From NCBI RefSeq assembly GCF_030167905.1, contig NZ_JARGNA010000008.1:229315-293314 (forward strand): DNA of 64,000 nucleotides, given 5' to 3'. A program made the position numbers and the translations under genes. Under the pieces are notes generated by a model. That model worked only from the letters and a program-made list of their open reading frames with translations, ran no database searches and was not told where the DNA came from. This document shows positions 37,382 through 46,882 of the stretch, one piece after another; position 1 is the first letter of the stretch, and each line of letters begins with the position of its first letter. Source of the DNA: Flavobacterium terrisoli. Its GTDB lineage: Bacteria > Bacteroidota > Bacteroidia > Flavobacteriales > Flavobacteriaceae.

Positions 37382-38704
37382 ATGAACGACAGTTTAATGA
37401 TTATAATAGCCTTTATTTTAGCCTTAGCCATTGGAATTTTCCTTGGCAAAACATTGTTCGCCGCCAAATCACAATCTGATAAAGCTTCGCTGGAAGAAAA
37501 AATAAACGGTTTGCTGCAACAAATTGAGCAAATCAAAAATCAGCTGAATCAAACGGTTCAGGAACGCGAAAACATCCGTACCGAAAAAGAAGCTTTGGCC
37601 ATCCAATTGTCGAAAAAAGAAGTCGATTTTGAGAATCTTTGGGAACGCAACAAAGAACAAAAAGAGGAAGTCGAAAAATTACAAGAGAAGTTTACCAAAG
37701 AATTTGAAAATTTGGCCAACAAAATCCTCGAAGAAAAAACAGTCAAGTTTACCGAACAAAACAAGGAAAACCTCAAAAACATACTCGTTCCCTTAAATGA
37801 GAGAATCCAACTTTTCGAAAAGAAAGTCGAAGACACTCACAAGGAAAGCATTGATTATCATGCAGCGCTACGCCAACAAATATTGGGCTTGCGCGAAATG
37901 AACGAACAGATGAGCAAAGAAACTTTGAACCTGACGAAAGCGTTGAAAGGCGACAGCAAAATGCAGGGCAATTGGGGCGAATTGATTTTGGAGCGTGTAC
38001 TGGAAAAATCGGGCTTGGAAAAAGGCCGTGAATATGAAGTACAGCAAAGTTTCACCACCGAAGACGGCAACCGAGTGTTTCCCGATGTGGTGATTAATTT
38101 ACCCGATGGCAAGAAAATGGTGGTCGATTCTAAAGTGACTCTGACCGCTTACGAACGCTATGTCAATGCCGAAGATGATGCTGAAAAAGCACAATTCCTG
38201 AAAGAACATGTTATTTCCATCCGAAGACACGTGGACCAATTGAGCGAAAAGAATTACCAGGATTTGTACCAAATGGAAAGCCCTGATTTTGTATTGCTGT
38301 TTATCCCGATTGAATCGGCATTTGCGTTGGCATTGAATGAAGACACAACCCTGTACAACAAGGCTTTTGAAAAGAATATTGTCATTGTAACGCCATCAAC
38401 TTTATTAGCAACATTGCGCACCATTGACAGCATGTGGACAAACCAAAAGCAACAGGAAAATGCTTTGGAAATTGCCAGACAAGCCGGTGCTTTATATGAT
38501 AAATTTGAAGGTTTTGTGGCTGATTTGGTCAAAATTGGGAAGAAAATGGACGAAGCCAAAATGGAATACCAAGGTGCCATGAACAAATTGGTTGATGGTA
38601 AAGGAAACTTGGTCAACAGCGTAGAAAAATTGAAAAAAATGGGTGCCAAAGCCAAGAAAGCCTTACCAGAAAATATCCTAACGCGAGCCGAAAAAGATGA
38701 ATAG
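37382..38704 (+). CDS. rmuC: DNA recombination protein RmuC
   Basis: 440 aa. One N-terminal membrane anchor (about 4-22), then a long charged coiled coil (about 30-180, rich in Glu, Lys and Gln). The RmuC core follows (about 190-400) with NWGELILERVLEKSGLEKG, PDVVINLPDGKKMVVDSKVT and TPSTLLATLRTI, which belong to the PD-(D/E)XK-like fold of the family. RmuC is linked to limiting DNA inversion and recombination; the enzymatic activity is not well defined. Its stop overlaps the thioesterase start by 8 bp (ATGAATAG), showing coupling. Confidence 0.93.
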   Translation: MNDSLMIIIAFILALAIGIFLGKTLFAAKSQSDKASLEEKINGLLQQIEQIKNQLNQTVQERENIRTEKEALAIQLSKKEVDFENLWERNKEQKEEVEKLQEKFTKEFENLANKILEEKTVKFTEQNKENLKNILVPLNERIQLFEKKVEDTHKESIDYHAALRQQILGLREMNEQMSKETLNLTKALKGDSKMQGNWGELILERVLEKSGLEKGREYEVQQSFTTEDGNRVFPDVVINLPDGKKMVVDSKVTLTAYERYVNAEDDAEKAQFLKEHVISIRRHVDQLSEKNYQDLYQMESPDFVLLFIPIESAFALALNEDTTLYNKAFEKNIVIVTPSTLLATLRTIDSMWTNQKQQENALEIARQAGALYDKFEGFVADLVKIGKKMDEAKMEYQGAMNKLVDGKGNLVNSVEKLKKMGAKAKKALPENILTRAEKDE

Positions 38705-39239
38705 CGAATTCAAAACAGTAGATTCTTCCAAGATTACCATATCCGAATTGATGCTGCCTTCTCACACTAATTTCAGCGGTAAAATTCACGGTGGTTATAT
38801 TTTGTCATTGCTCGATCAGATTGCGTTTGCTTGTGCTTCCAAATTCTCAGGTCATTATTGCGTCACGGCTTCGGTGGACACCGTTGATTTCCTCAACCCG
38901 ATTGAAGTTGGTGAACTGGTTACCATGAAAGCCAGCGTGAATTATGTCGGTAAAAGTTCGATGATCATTGGCATTCGTGTAGAAGCTGAAAACATACAAA
39001 CCGGCGCAGTGAAACATTGCAATTCCAGTTATTTTACGATGGTTGCCAAAGATGAAGCAGGAAATAACATTCAGGTTCCGGGATTAATTTTGGCCAATGA
39101 TGAAGAAATAAGACGTTTCTGTAATTGCATCAAATTAATTTCACTTAAAAAAGACAAAAATCAGCACGAGGAAATTTTTGATTACAAATCAGAAGAATCC
39201 ATAGAAAAGCTGAAAACTTACCATGTGAAGTTGTTATAA
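38697..39239 (+). CDS. Acyl-CoA thioesterase (hotdog fold, YciA-like)
   Basis: 180 aa. Hotdog signature near the N-terminus: SHTNFSGKIHGGYILSLLDQ (residues about 21-40), followed by YCVTASVDTVDFLNPIEVGE and GKSSMIIGIRVEAEN. Family members hydrolyse acyl-CoAs in the cytoplasm; chain length is not predictable. The C-terminal about 50 residues are extra relative to compact YciA. Translationally coupled to rmuC. Confidence 0.87.
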   Translation: MNSEFKTVDSSKITISELMLPSHTNFSGKIHGGYILSLLDQIAFACASKFSGHYCVTASVDTVDFLNPIEVGELVTMKASVNYVGKSSMIIGIRVEAENIQTGAVKHCNSSYFTMVAKDEAGNNIQVPGLILANDEEIRRFCNCIKLISLKKDKNQHEEIFDYKSEESIEKLKTYHVKLL

Positions 39240-39328
39240 TTTTATAACAAAATCTAAACTATTCGTATTGAAATCAAAATATTTTTAGTGGTAAATAGAT
39301 AATTAATAGGATATTATAAAAAAATCAT

Positions 39329-39336
39329 TATTTTTG
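39329..39336 (+). promoter_or_regulatory. -7 box of cytochrome/ASPIC module 1
   Basis: TATTTTTG, 19 bp before the ATG at 39356 and followed by GTT, as at the paralogous module (42654-42661). Confidence 0.5.
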
Positions 39337-39355
39337 GTTGCCATTAACAAAAAAT

Positions 39356-40456
39356 ATGAAAAAGCATTACATCCTACTTACACTTACAGTTTTATTTTTA
39401 AGCATTTTTATCGCCTGTTCTGACAACGATGATGAGTACACTCCTGTTTCTCCGGTTGTTGTAGATTTAACCTTGGTTCCTTACCCAAAGTTATCGGATT
39501 ATCACTTTTTTGAAGGCGATATGACAGAACAAAATCCATCATTAAATGTAATTCCTTACGAACCTGCAAGTTCACTTTTTACGGATTATGCTTCGAAAAA
39601 GAGATTCATTTGGATGCCTGAAGGAGTGAAAGCCAATTATGTAGCCGACAATAAAATCCTGGATTTCCCTGTAGGAACCGTTTTAATAAAAACATTTTAC
39701 TACACAACCATTCAGCCTGATGACAGCAAGCAAATGATTGAAACCAGGTTGATGATCAGACATGAAGATGGCTGGCATTTTTATGAATATTTATGGAACG
39801 ATGAGCAAACCGATGCTGATTTAGTGATTGGAACTGATTTCGTCAACGGAAGTTCCAAAACCATTACTTTCAAAAAACCAAACAACGAGATTGTCACCAC
39901 AGATTATAGAATTCCTTCCGATGCGGAGTGTTTCGCCTGTCATAAAATCAATGAAGTGGCCACGCCAATTGGAGTTAAACCACAAAACCTGAATCATAAT
40001 TTCACCTTTAGTAACGGCAGCCAAAACCAATTGGCAAAATTGGTTCAACAAGGTTATTTGACAAGTTATCCATCTTCTATTACTTCTACTATAGATTATC
40101 ATGATGCCTCACAGCCCTTAGATTTAAGGGTTCGTTCTTATATAGATGCCAATTGTGCACATTGCCATCAGGATGAAGCGCGTTGTTACTATCGTCCTGT
40201 GCGTTTTCCATTCAGCCAAACCAATGTAGATTCTAATATTGGGATTTGTTTGACAGCTGATGAACCGGTAGGAGCCAATCCTGTCTTAACAAAAGTGGTT
40301 TCTCCTGGTAATTACAGTAAATCGATCATACATTATAGAATCAGCACCAATGAAGAGAGCGAAAGAATGCCGTTATTAGGCAGAACCATTGTTCATGACG
40401 AAGGTGTTGAACTGATTGAGGAATGGATTTCTTCGTTAACACAAACCTGTAACTAA
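39356..40456 (+). CDS. Diheme c-type cytochrome lipoprotein (SO2930/HNE_0200-like), module 1
   Basis: 366 aa from the ATG at 39356; an upstream TTG at 39338 is ignored. Lipobox FIAC at Cys21, followed by SDNDDE, which resembles the flavobacterial surface export signal. Two heme-binding CxxCH motifs: CFACH (192-196) and CAHCH (267-271). Family-typical text: KLSDYHFFEGDM, FTDYASKKRFIWMPEG, FPVGTVLIKTFYY and a C-terminal RMPLLGRTIVHDEG. It matches my memory of the SO2930-type diheme cytochromes, whose redox partner is unknown. It precedes a secreted FG-GAP/ASPIC protein, and both genes are duplicated downstream. Confidence 0.85.
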   Translation: MKKHYILLTLTVLFLSIFIACSDNDDEYTPVSPVVVDLTLVPYPKLSDYHFFEGDMTEQNPSLNVIPYEPASSLFTDYASKKRFIWMPEGVKANYVADNKILDFPVGTVLIKTFYYTTIQPDDSKQMIETRLMIRHEDGWHFYEYLWNDEQTDADLVIGTDFVNGSSKTITFKKPNNEIVTTDYRIPSDAECFACHKINEVATPIGVKPQNLNHNFTFSNGSQNQLAKLVQQGYLTSYPSSITSTIDYHDASQPLDLRVRSYIDANCAHCHQDEARCYYRPVRFPFSQTNVDSNIGICLTADEPVGANPVLTKVVSPGNYSKSIIHYRISTNEESERMPLLGRTIVHDEGVELIEEWISSLTQTCN

Positions 40457-40491
40457 ACTAAAACAATCTTATACCACATTAACCACAAATT

Positions 40492-42522
40492 ATGAAAAAA
40501 ACTTTACTTACAATCATTTTATTTTTTAGCATTTCTGCAGTCTTTGCACAGGCCACTTGTGCCACTGCAGCTACTGTTGCTATAAATTCAACGACATCAG
40601 CGCCTGCCTTTACTTTTGAAAGCGGAACTGCACCTACCAACTTATGTGGCTTAGGAAATGGCAGTGGCAGCAAAGGAAAATGGTACAAATTTACCGCAGT
40701 ATCAAACATGAATGTTACCATTTCGACTGATTTACCTGTTAACAATAATCGTGACACTCGTCTTATTGTTTATACAGGAGATTGCACCGGATTGGTTTGT
40801 GTAGGTTCAAATGATGACTACAACGGGACAAATTCTTCACAAGTAACCTTTGCTGTTACAGCAGGAACAACTTATACTTTTGCTTTTGACAACAGATACA
40901 GTAATGGTGCTTTCTCCTTTACAGTTATGGAAGCTGCTCCATCAGCTCCGGACAGATTGTCCTTTACCTCACAGCCTGTAACCGGAATTGCCGGTGGATA
41001 CAACAATTGTATAGTGGATATGAATGGAGATTACTTAGATGATATCGTATCTGCCATTGACAATACCAATTTGGCAATTACGTACCAACAGGCAAATGGT
41101 ACATTCACAACAACGGCATTTACTGTTGCCAACACTACTGTGCAACCCTCTTGGAGTATTGCTGCCGGTGATTATGACGACAATGGTTACAATGACTTAA
41201 TATACGGTTCAGGAAGCGGTGTTACCTTCTTAAAAGCCAACAATACCGGAACTGCCTTTACAACAGACAGAAAAACTCAAAGTTATTTGGTTCAACGCAC
41301 CAATTTTGTTGATATCAACAACGACGGTTTGTTGGATGCTTTTGCTTGTGATGATAATGCTCCAAACAGATATTATCTTAATGACGGTACCAATTTGAAC
41401 CATGTTCAAGGTGGTATTGGAGATTTTGCTTCAGGAGGAAATTATGCTTCAAACTGGATTGATTATGACAATGATGGAGATATCGATATGATGTTAGCCA
41501 AATGTGGTCAAGGTGGATCAGGTGTTGGAGGAAACATCAACCAATTACACCGAAACAACGGAAACGGAACTTATACGAATGTGGCTGCTGCTGCCAACAT
41601 GGCTGACCCGGAACAAACTTGGTCATGTGCAGTAGGTGATTATAATAATGACGGATGGATGGACGTAATTGTTGGGGTAAACTCTGCTTCTGATGGTTAT
41701 ACCAATGTTAAAAAAAATAATGGTGACGGAACTTTTACTAGCGTAACTGCCGGTTCAGGTTATGACACTAACACTTGGTTAGGAAGAGAATATGTTGCTG
41801 CTGATTTTGACAATGATGGATTTCTTGATGTTTTAGGTTCAGGAAACAACATCATGTTTGGTGATGGTAATTTTCATTTTGTAGCCAATCCAAATTCGTA
41901 TCAGCTCTCTACTGTTGACCGACCAATCGGTGATTTGAATAATGATGGATTTTTAGATATCCAAAACGGAAATAATGTATTGTTCAACAACGGAAACACA
42001 AACCGTTGGTTGAAAGTAAATCTTCACGGAATTCAAAGTAACAGAAACGGAATCGGAGCGCGTATTGAAATTTATGGCGCTTGGGGCAAACAAATCAGAG
42101 ATGTTCAAAGCGGAACCGGATTCCAAAACATGAGTACCATCACGGCTCATTTTGGACTTGGACAGGAAACTGTAATTGACCAAGTAATCATCAGATGGCC
42201 ATCAGGCGTTGTTGATACGGTTGTTAATCCGGCAAGTAATCAATCATTGCTTGTGGTTGAAGGTTCAACTTTAGGAGTTAATGAATTTACCACCAGCAAT
42301 TTTAGCTTGTATCCGGTACCAGCCAGAAGCACCCTTACCATTTCTTCTGATAATTTAGTTTTCAAAAATGCTGATATTTTTGATTTAACCGGAAAAAAGG
42401 TTTTATCAACAAAATTAGAGACACCATCTATAAATGTTGAGTCTCTTTCAAAAGGAACTTATATCATCTTATTAATCGATGAGAGCAACAACCGATATAC
42501 TCAAAAATTCATAAAGGAATAA
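40492..42522 (+). CDS. Secreted FG-GAP/ASPIC-UnbV protein with T9SS type A domain, module 1
   Basis: 676 aa. Signal peptide ends AVFAQ near residue 20. A PPC-like beta domain (about 25-150) is followed by FG-GAP/VCBS repeats (about 165-495) with calcium-loop motifs such as DYDNDGDID and DYNNDGWMD. The ASPIC/UnbV domain (about 510-575) contains NRNGIGARIEIYGAWGKQIR and VIIRWPSGVVD. The T9SS type A domain is about 600-676 (LYPVPARSTLTI, LSKGTYIILL). Secreted to the surface or medium. It starts 35 bp after the cytochrome gene. Function unknown; a repeat-propeller scaffold for a redox partner is only an inference. Confidence 0.88.
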   Translation: MKKTLLTIILFFSISAVFAQATCATAATVAINSTTSAPAFTFESGTAPTNLCGLGNGSGSKGKWYKFTAVSNMNVTISTDLPVNNNRDTRLIVYTGDCTGLVCVGSNDDYNGTNSSQVTFAVTAGTTYTFAFDNRYSNGAFSFTVMEAAPSAPDRLSFTSQPVTGIAGGYNNCIVDMNGDYLDDIVSAIDNTNLAITYQQANGTFTTTAFTVANTTVQPSWSIAAGDYDDNGYNDLIYGSGSGVTFLKANNTGTAFTTDRKTQSYLVQRTNFVDINNDGLLDAFACDDNAPNRYYLNDGTNLNHVQGGIGDFASGGNYASNWIDYDNDGDIDMMLAKCGQGGSGVGGNINQLHRNNGNGTYTNVAAAANMADPEQTWSCAVGDYNNDGWMDVIVGVNSASDGYTNVKKNNGDGTFTSVTAGSGYDTNTWLGREYVAADFDNDGFLDVLGSGNNIMFGDGNFHFVANPNSYQLSTVDRPIGDLNNDGFLDIQNGNNVLFNNGNTNRWLKVNLHGIQSNRNGIGARIEIYGAWGKQIRDVQSGTGFQNMSTITAHFGLGQETVIDQVIIRWPSGVVDTVVNPASNQSLLVVEGSTLGVNEFTTSNFSLYPVPARSTLTISSDNLVFKNADIFDLTGKKVLSTKLETPSINVESLSKGTYIILLIDESNNRYTQKFIKE

Positions 42523-42540
42523 ACACTCTGTTGTTTATGA

Positions 42541-42580
42541 AAGACTCTATTTTTAGCTTAAAAATAGAGTCTTTTCTTTT
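42541..42580 (+). terminator. Terminator of module 1
   Basis: Perfect 15-bp stem AAAGACTCTATTTTT (42541-42555) and AAAAATAGAGTCTTT (42561-42575), loop AGCTT, then a T-rich tract. It separates the two duplicated modules into independent transcripts. Confidence 0.88.
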
Positions 42581-42653
42581 TATTAACACATTAATATTTT
42601 GCAAAAAAAGAAATCGTATCCAAATAGTTACTAGATAGTTAAAAAAAAATTAC

Positions 42654-42661
42654 TATTTTTG
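42654..42661 (+). promoter_or_regulatory. -7 box of cytochrome/ASPIC module 2
   Basis: TATTTTTG followed by GTT, 24 bp before the ATG at 42686. An AAATAG element 30-40 bp upstream is shared with module 1. Confidence 0.5.
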
Positions 42662-42685
42662 GTTTTGAATTTTTCACAGGAGTAA

Positions 42686-43810
42686 ATGAAGAAAAATTAT
42701 TTTATAAGCTTATTCATCTTAATCGTCATTTTTATTGTTGCTTGTTCAGAAAGCAACAGTGATGAATATGTGCCGGTTTCTCCTGTATCAGTTAATTTAG
42801 CACAAGTCCCCTATCTTAAATTATCAGATTATAAATTTTTTGAAGGAGAAATGAAAGAGCAAATTCCGGCTTTGAATGTGATTCCTTTCGCTCCGTCAAG
42901 TTCGCTTTTTTCTGATTATGCCCACAAAAAAAGATTCGTTTGGATGCCATCAGGGAGTAAGGCCACCTTTGTTGCTGACAACAAAGTTTTGGAGTTGCCT
43001 GTAGGTTCAGCCTTGATTAAAACATTTTATTATGATAATGTGCAGCCGGAAAATGTGACTCGTATCATTGAAACCCGGGTGATGATTCGCAAAGCAACAG
43101 GATGGATTTTTGCTAATTATGTATGGAATGCAGAACAAACAGAAGCCCTTTTGGATTTAGCAGGAAGTTATACTCCGGTTACATTTAAAGATGATAATAA
43201 TAATACCCGAAGCGTAGATTACAGAATTCCATCGGAGGTACAATGTATGGTTTGCCATAAAAACAATGAGGTAATTGACAATGATGTAGTAATTACCTAT
43301 ATGCCAATTGGAATCAAACCTCAAAATTTGAATTACAATTACAATTATGGTTCTGTTTCAAAGAATCAATTAACCAAATGGGTAGAACAAAATTATCTGG
43401 ACGCTAATTTTACTTATCCGACGGCAGAAAATACCACTATCAACTATAGTGATACTTCTAAGCCTTTAGAGTTAAGAGCCCGTTCTTATGTTGACATCAA
43501 TTGTGCACATTGCCATCAGCACAACAGACATTGTGATTACAGGCCAATGCGATTTGCTTTTAGTGAAAGTGGCGCTGTGAATGGTCATACCAATATGGGT
43601 GTTTGTGTTCCTACAGCTGACATGCAGGAGTTTCCTTCGGCCTATAATACAATTGTAAAACCGGGAAGTACCGAACGTTCAATGATGTATTACCGAATCA
43701 ACACCACTAATGAAGCCTACAGAATGCCGTTGCATGGAAGAACATTAATACACGATGAAGGCGTAGCGCTCATGGGAGAGTGGATCAACTCATTAACAAC
43801 TTGTCCATAA
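42686..43810 (+). CDS. Diheme c-type cytochrome lipoprotein, module 2
   Basis: 374 aa. Lipobox IVAC at about Cys20, then SESNSDE. CxxCH motifs CMVCH (187-191) and CAHCH (273-277). Clear paralogue of the protein encoded at 39356, sharing KLSDYKFFEGEM, FVWMPSGSKATFVADNK and RMPLHGRTLIHDEG, but with insertions around 195-205 and 290-310. An AGGAG lies 3 bp before the ATG, one of the few Shine-Dalgarno-like sites noticed in the window. First gene of the second module. Confidence 0.85.
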   Translation: MKKNYFISLFILIVIFIVACSESNSDEYVPVSPVSVNLAQVPYLKLSDYKFFEGEMKEQIPALNVIPFAPSSSLFSDYAHKKRFVWMPSGSKATFVADNKVLELPVGSALIKTFYYDNVQPENVTRIIETRVMIRKATGWIFANYVWNAEQTEALLDLAGSYTPVTFKDDNNNTRSVDYRIPSEVQCMVCHKNNEVIDNDVVITYMPIGIKPQNLNYNYNYGSVSKNQLTKWVEQNYLDANFTYPTAENTTINYSDTSKPLELRARSYVDINCAHCHQHNRHCDYRPMRFAFSESGAVNGHTNMGVCVPTADMQEFPSAYNTIVKPGSTERSMMYYRINTTNEAYRMPLHGRTLIHDEGVALMGEWINSLTTCP

Positions 43811-43860
43811 AAAATAAATTTGATTAACCATAAATTCAATTAACAACTAAACTATTAATA

Positions 43861-45918
43861 ATGAAAAAAATTACTCTTATTATTGCCTTGCTTTTTGTGG
43901 CTCAGTTCACAAAAGCGCAAGACAGTTGTAGTTCGGCAGTAGCTATTACTGCAGGTTTCCACGTGGTTGGGCCTATTAACGGGGCAGTTCCTACACCTTG
44001 TGAAGGTGGTGATGCAGTCGATACTGCAGGTGGCCGCATTCCGGGTGGAGAATGGTATGCCTATACGCCTACCCAAAACTACACTGTGACTATCTCCTCA
44101 GACATCGCTCAGAACAATCCCAGAGTTGACACACGTTTCCACGTTTATACCGGGGCAAATTGTTTTAGCTTAACTTGTTTTGGTGGAGATGATGATAGTG
44201 GTCTTAACTATTCATCAATTGATGTTTTTAACGTAACTGCAGGGACAACATACTATATTGCCTGGGATAACCGATGGTTGTCAAATGCTCAAAATGTTGG
44301 CTTTACTTTTCAACTGAGTGAAGCGGCTGTTGTAGTACCACCCGTTACACCTGTTACTTATACTTTACAAACTGTTGCTTCAATCAATAGTGGTTATAAT
44401 ATTTGTGTAGCCGATATGAATGGTGACCACCTGGATGATATCGCCGGGGTAAGCAACAACAATTTAAGAATTCACAACCAAGGTGCAGGAGGATCATTAA
44501 CCGTAACGGATTTCCCAATTACAGGAACCAGTTTAATGCCTACCTGGAGTTTGGCTGCCGGTGACTATAACCGTGATGGTTTTAATGATTTGATTTTAGG
44601 AAGCAATGGCGGTATCTCAATTTGGAGATCAAATGGCGGAACAGGATATACCAGCATTACACCCGGGGAATATATTTTCTGCCAAAGAACCAATTTTGCT
44701 GACCTTAACAAGGATGGGAACTTAGATTTATTTTCTTGTCATGATATTGCACCTAATGTATATTATCTGAACGATGGTGCGGGCAATTTGACTTATTACC
44801 AATCAAACACTACTGCTGGATCAATGAATTTGAGTTCAGGAGGTGGAAATTATTCTACTTTGTTTACCGATTTTGACAATGATGGTGATACCGATGTATT
44901 CATTTCAAAATGTTCAGGACCACCGTGTCAAATGTTCAGATATGACGGAGGAAATGTATATACCAATGTTTCTGCCATAACAGGTGTAAATATTACACCT
45001 ATCCAAACTTGGTCTTCAGGTATTGCTGATTTTGACAATGATGGCGATATGGATATTATCATTACCGCAAGTTCAGGAACCCACAAGTTTTTTAGAAACA
45101 ATTTTGAAACTACAAATACTTTAAGTGCGTTTACCAACATAACCACAGGATCAGGATGGGATGCCAATGCGTCTACCAATATTGACAACATAGCTTATGA
45201 TTTTGACAATGATGGTCGTGTTGACGTTTTAGGCGGTGGCAACAAAATCATGTTCAACCAAGGAAATAACGTTTTTGCTCCTGTAACTTATTCAGGAATT
45301 ACTGTTGGTTCTGTAGGTGACTTAAACAATGATGGTTTCCTTGATATCTTAAACAACAATACGATTCGTTATGCAGTTCCAAATGGAAACAATTGGCTTA
45401 AAGTAGCGTTCCAAGGGATTCAAAGTAACAGAAACGGAATTGGCGCCAGAGTTGAGATTTATGGTACTTGGGGTAAACAAATCAGAGATGTACGTAGTGG
45501 TGAAGGATTCAGATACATGAGTTCACTAAATGTTCATTTCGGTATCGGAACTGCAACTGCTATCAACCAGGTAATTGTAAGATGGCCTTCAGGTATTGTT
45601 GATACTTACAACAATGTTACGCCAAACCAAACTTTATTTATAGTAGAAGGTGCTTCTTTAGCCAGCAATGCATTTGAAAACTCTGTATTTACAGTGTATC
45701 CAAACCCTGTGAAAAGCAACATCAACATTGCTCTAAATACCGCTAATCCGGTTGAATTTAAAGCAGCTACCATATTTGACTTAAACGGCAGAATGGTTCA
45801 ACAATCAGCCGTTCAAAATCAAACCATTGTGGTTGACCAATTGGCTACCGGTACTTACATCCTGATGTTGACAGACGACCAAGGAAAAGATTACTCTCAA
45901 AAATTTGTTAAGGAATAA
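43861..45918 (+). CDS. Secreted FG-GAP/ASPIC-UnbV protein with T9SS type A domain, module 2
   Basis: 685 aa. Signal peptide ends FTKAQ near residue 20. Same domain order as the protein at 40492: PPC-like domain (about 25-155), FG-GAP repeats (about 170-505, with DFDNDGDTD, DFDNDGDMD and DFDNDGRVD), ASPIC/UnbV (about 518-582) and a T9SS type A domain (about 607-685, VYPNPVKSNINIA). The ASPIC segment is nearly the same in both copies while the N-terminal domain differs more, suggesting stronger constraint or conversion there. Coordination of Ca2+ by the DxDxDG loops is family knowledge. Confidence 0.88.
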   Translation: MKKITLIIALLFVAQFTKAQDSCSSAVAITAGFHVVGPINGAVPTPCEGGDAVDTAGGRIPGGEWYAYTPTQNYTVTISSDIAQNNPRVDTRFHVYTGANCFSLTCFGGDDDSGLNYSSIDVFNVTAGTTYYIAWDNRWLSNAQNVGFTFQLSEAAVVVPPVTPVTYTLQTVASINSGYNICVADMNGDHLDDIAGVSNNNLRIHNQGAGGSLTVTDFPITGTSLMPTWSLAAGDYNRDGFNDLILGSNGGISIWRSNGGTGYTSITPGEYIFCQRTNFADLNKDGNLDLFSCHDIAPNVYYLNDGAGNLTYYQSNTTAGSMNLSSGGGNYSTLFTDFDNDGDTDVFISKCSGPPCQMFRYDGGNVYTNVSAITGVNITPIQTWSSGIADFDNDGDMDIIITASSGTHKFFRNNFETTNTLSAFTNITTGSGWDANASTNIDNIAYDFDNDGRVDVLGGGNKIMFNQGNNVFAPVTYSGITVGSVGDLNNDGFLDILNNNTIRYAVPNGNNWLKVAFQGIQSNRNGIGARVEIYGTWGKQIRDVRSGEGFRYMSSLNVHFGIGTATAINQVIVRWPSGIVDTYNNVTPNQTLFIVEGASLASNAFENSVFTVYPNPVKSNINIALNTANPVEFKAATIFDLNGRMVQQSAVQNQTIVVDQLATGTYILMLTDDQGKDYSQKFVKE

Positions 45919-45943
45919 CCCCTATTCTTTTATGCATAAAAAA

Positions 45944-45969
45944 AGTCCCGATTGAATCGGGACTTTTTG
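45944..45969. terminator. Bidirectional terminator between module 2 and DUF5777 gene
   Basis: AGTCCCGATT (45944-45953) and AATCGGGACT (45955-45964) with flanking A/T tracts, identical to the hairpin at 22860-22880. Confidence 0.88.
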
Positions 45970-45987
45970 TTTTATATCAAATTGGTT

Positions 45988-46836
45988 TTAAAAAACCCTC
46001 AGCAGATTGAATCCGAAGAAGATATCGCCTCTCATCCAATCACCGGTAGAATGTCCTAAGAAACCTGTTTCATGAATGCCTTGAGAATTACTAAAGTGCA
46101 TTTGGAAAACGTGACCTCCGGTTTCTAAATCAACTCCGATTGATAAAGGGTCTGTGCGAAACGGTGAGGTATCCGATCTGTTCAGATTGGCTGCATAATC
46201 CAGATTAACCGACCATCTTTTGGCAAATTTGTATCTTCCACCCATTGCAATGGCATATTGACTATTGTCCTGATTGTCATCAATTACAAAATTCTCATGG
46301 TAAAATGTTGGTGCCAATTCCAAAGACAAATTAGTATTCACTTTTCTGGACACCAACAATTGGGCAACATAAGCCAGTCTGTTTTCGAATTTCATCTCAG
46401 GGTAAATACTTTCTTTTAAAGTGTTGTCTATTGCCAAACTGGTGAAAGCGGCAATGGCTACCGGAAAACCATTTTTTTCCTGGGATTTGACCAAAAATTT
46501 ACCCGAAAAGTCATAAGCCGGTTCGCTACGTGCAGCACTAACAGTCAACCAATCGGTAACACCATAAACAAATTTCAGTTGGGTTACCGCATTATCCAAT
46601 CCATAAAAACCTTCGAAACCGTCTTTAATTGAACCAAATCGGTGGGCAACAATAAAATACAAATCACCTTTGGCCGCCAGCTTGGTAGATTCGATATTAA
46701 CAATCTTTAAACCTTTAAACGCCGCTTCGACTTTATCTTTTTTGGTTCTAGCGCTGTCTTTGTCAATTTCATTTAACAAATCATCCTGGGCAAACATACC
46801 CAAAGGAAGTAATAACAATAATAATACTTTTTTCAT
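45988..46836 (-). CDS. DUF5777 family beta-barrel protein
   Basis: 282 aa, signal peptide ending GMFAQ at about residue 17. Sequence is the DUF5777 type: KVEAAFKGLKIVNIESTKL, VAHRFGSIKDGFEGFYGLDN, FENRLAYVAQLLVSRKV and a C-terminal RGDIFFGFNLLRVF that ends in Phe, as in outer-membrane barrels. Alternating amphipathic strands support a barrel. Function unknown. It follows the OB-fold gene on the minus strand and is divergent from the monoheme cytochrome and YceI genes; these families often occur together in Bacteroidetes, from memory. Confidence 0.82.
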   Translation of the reverse strand: MKKVLLLLLLPLGMFAQDDLLNEIDKDSARTKKDKVEAAFKGLKIVNIESTKLAAKGDLYFIVAHRFGSIKDGFEGFYGLDNAVTQLKFVYGVTDWLTVSAARSEPAYDFSGKFLVKSQEKNGFPVAIAAFTSLAIDNTLKESIYPEMKFENRLAYVAQLLVSRKVNTNLSLELAPTFYHENFVIDDNQDNSQYAIAMGGRYKFAKRWSVNLDYAANLNRSDTSPFRTDPLSIGVDLETGGHVFQMHFSNSQGIHETGFLGHSTGDWMRGDIFFGFNLLRVF

Positions 46837-46882
46837 GGCTTAATTACAATTTTATTGAACATAACAATTTTTAGCGTGACTA

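Noticed and set aside
38254..38655. 133-codon minus-strand frame inside rmuC
   Set aside because: It covers the conserved RmuC core on the plus strand; antisense shadow.
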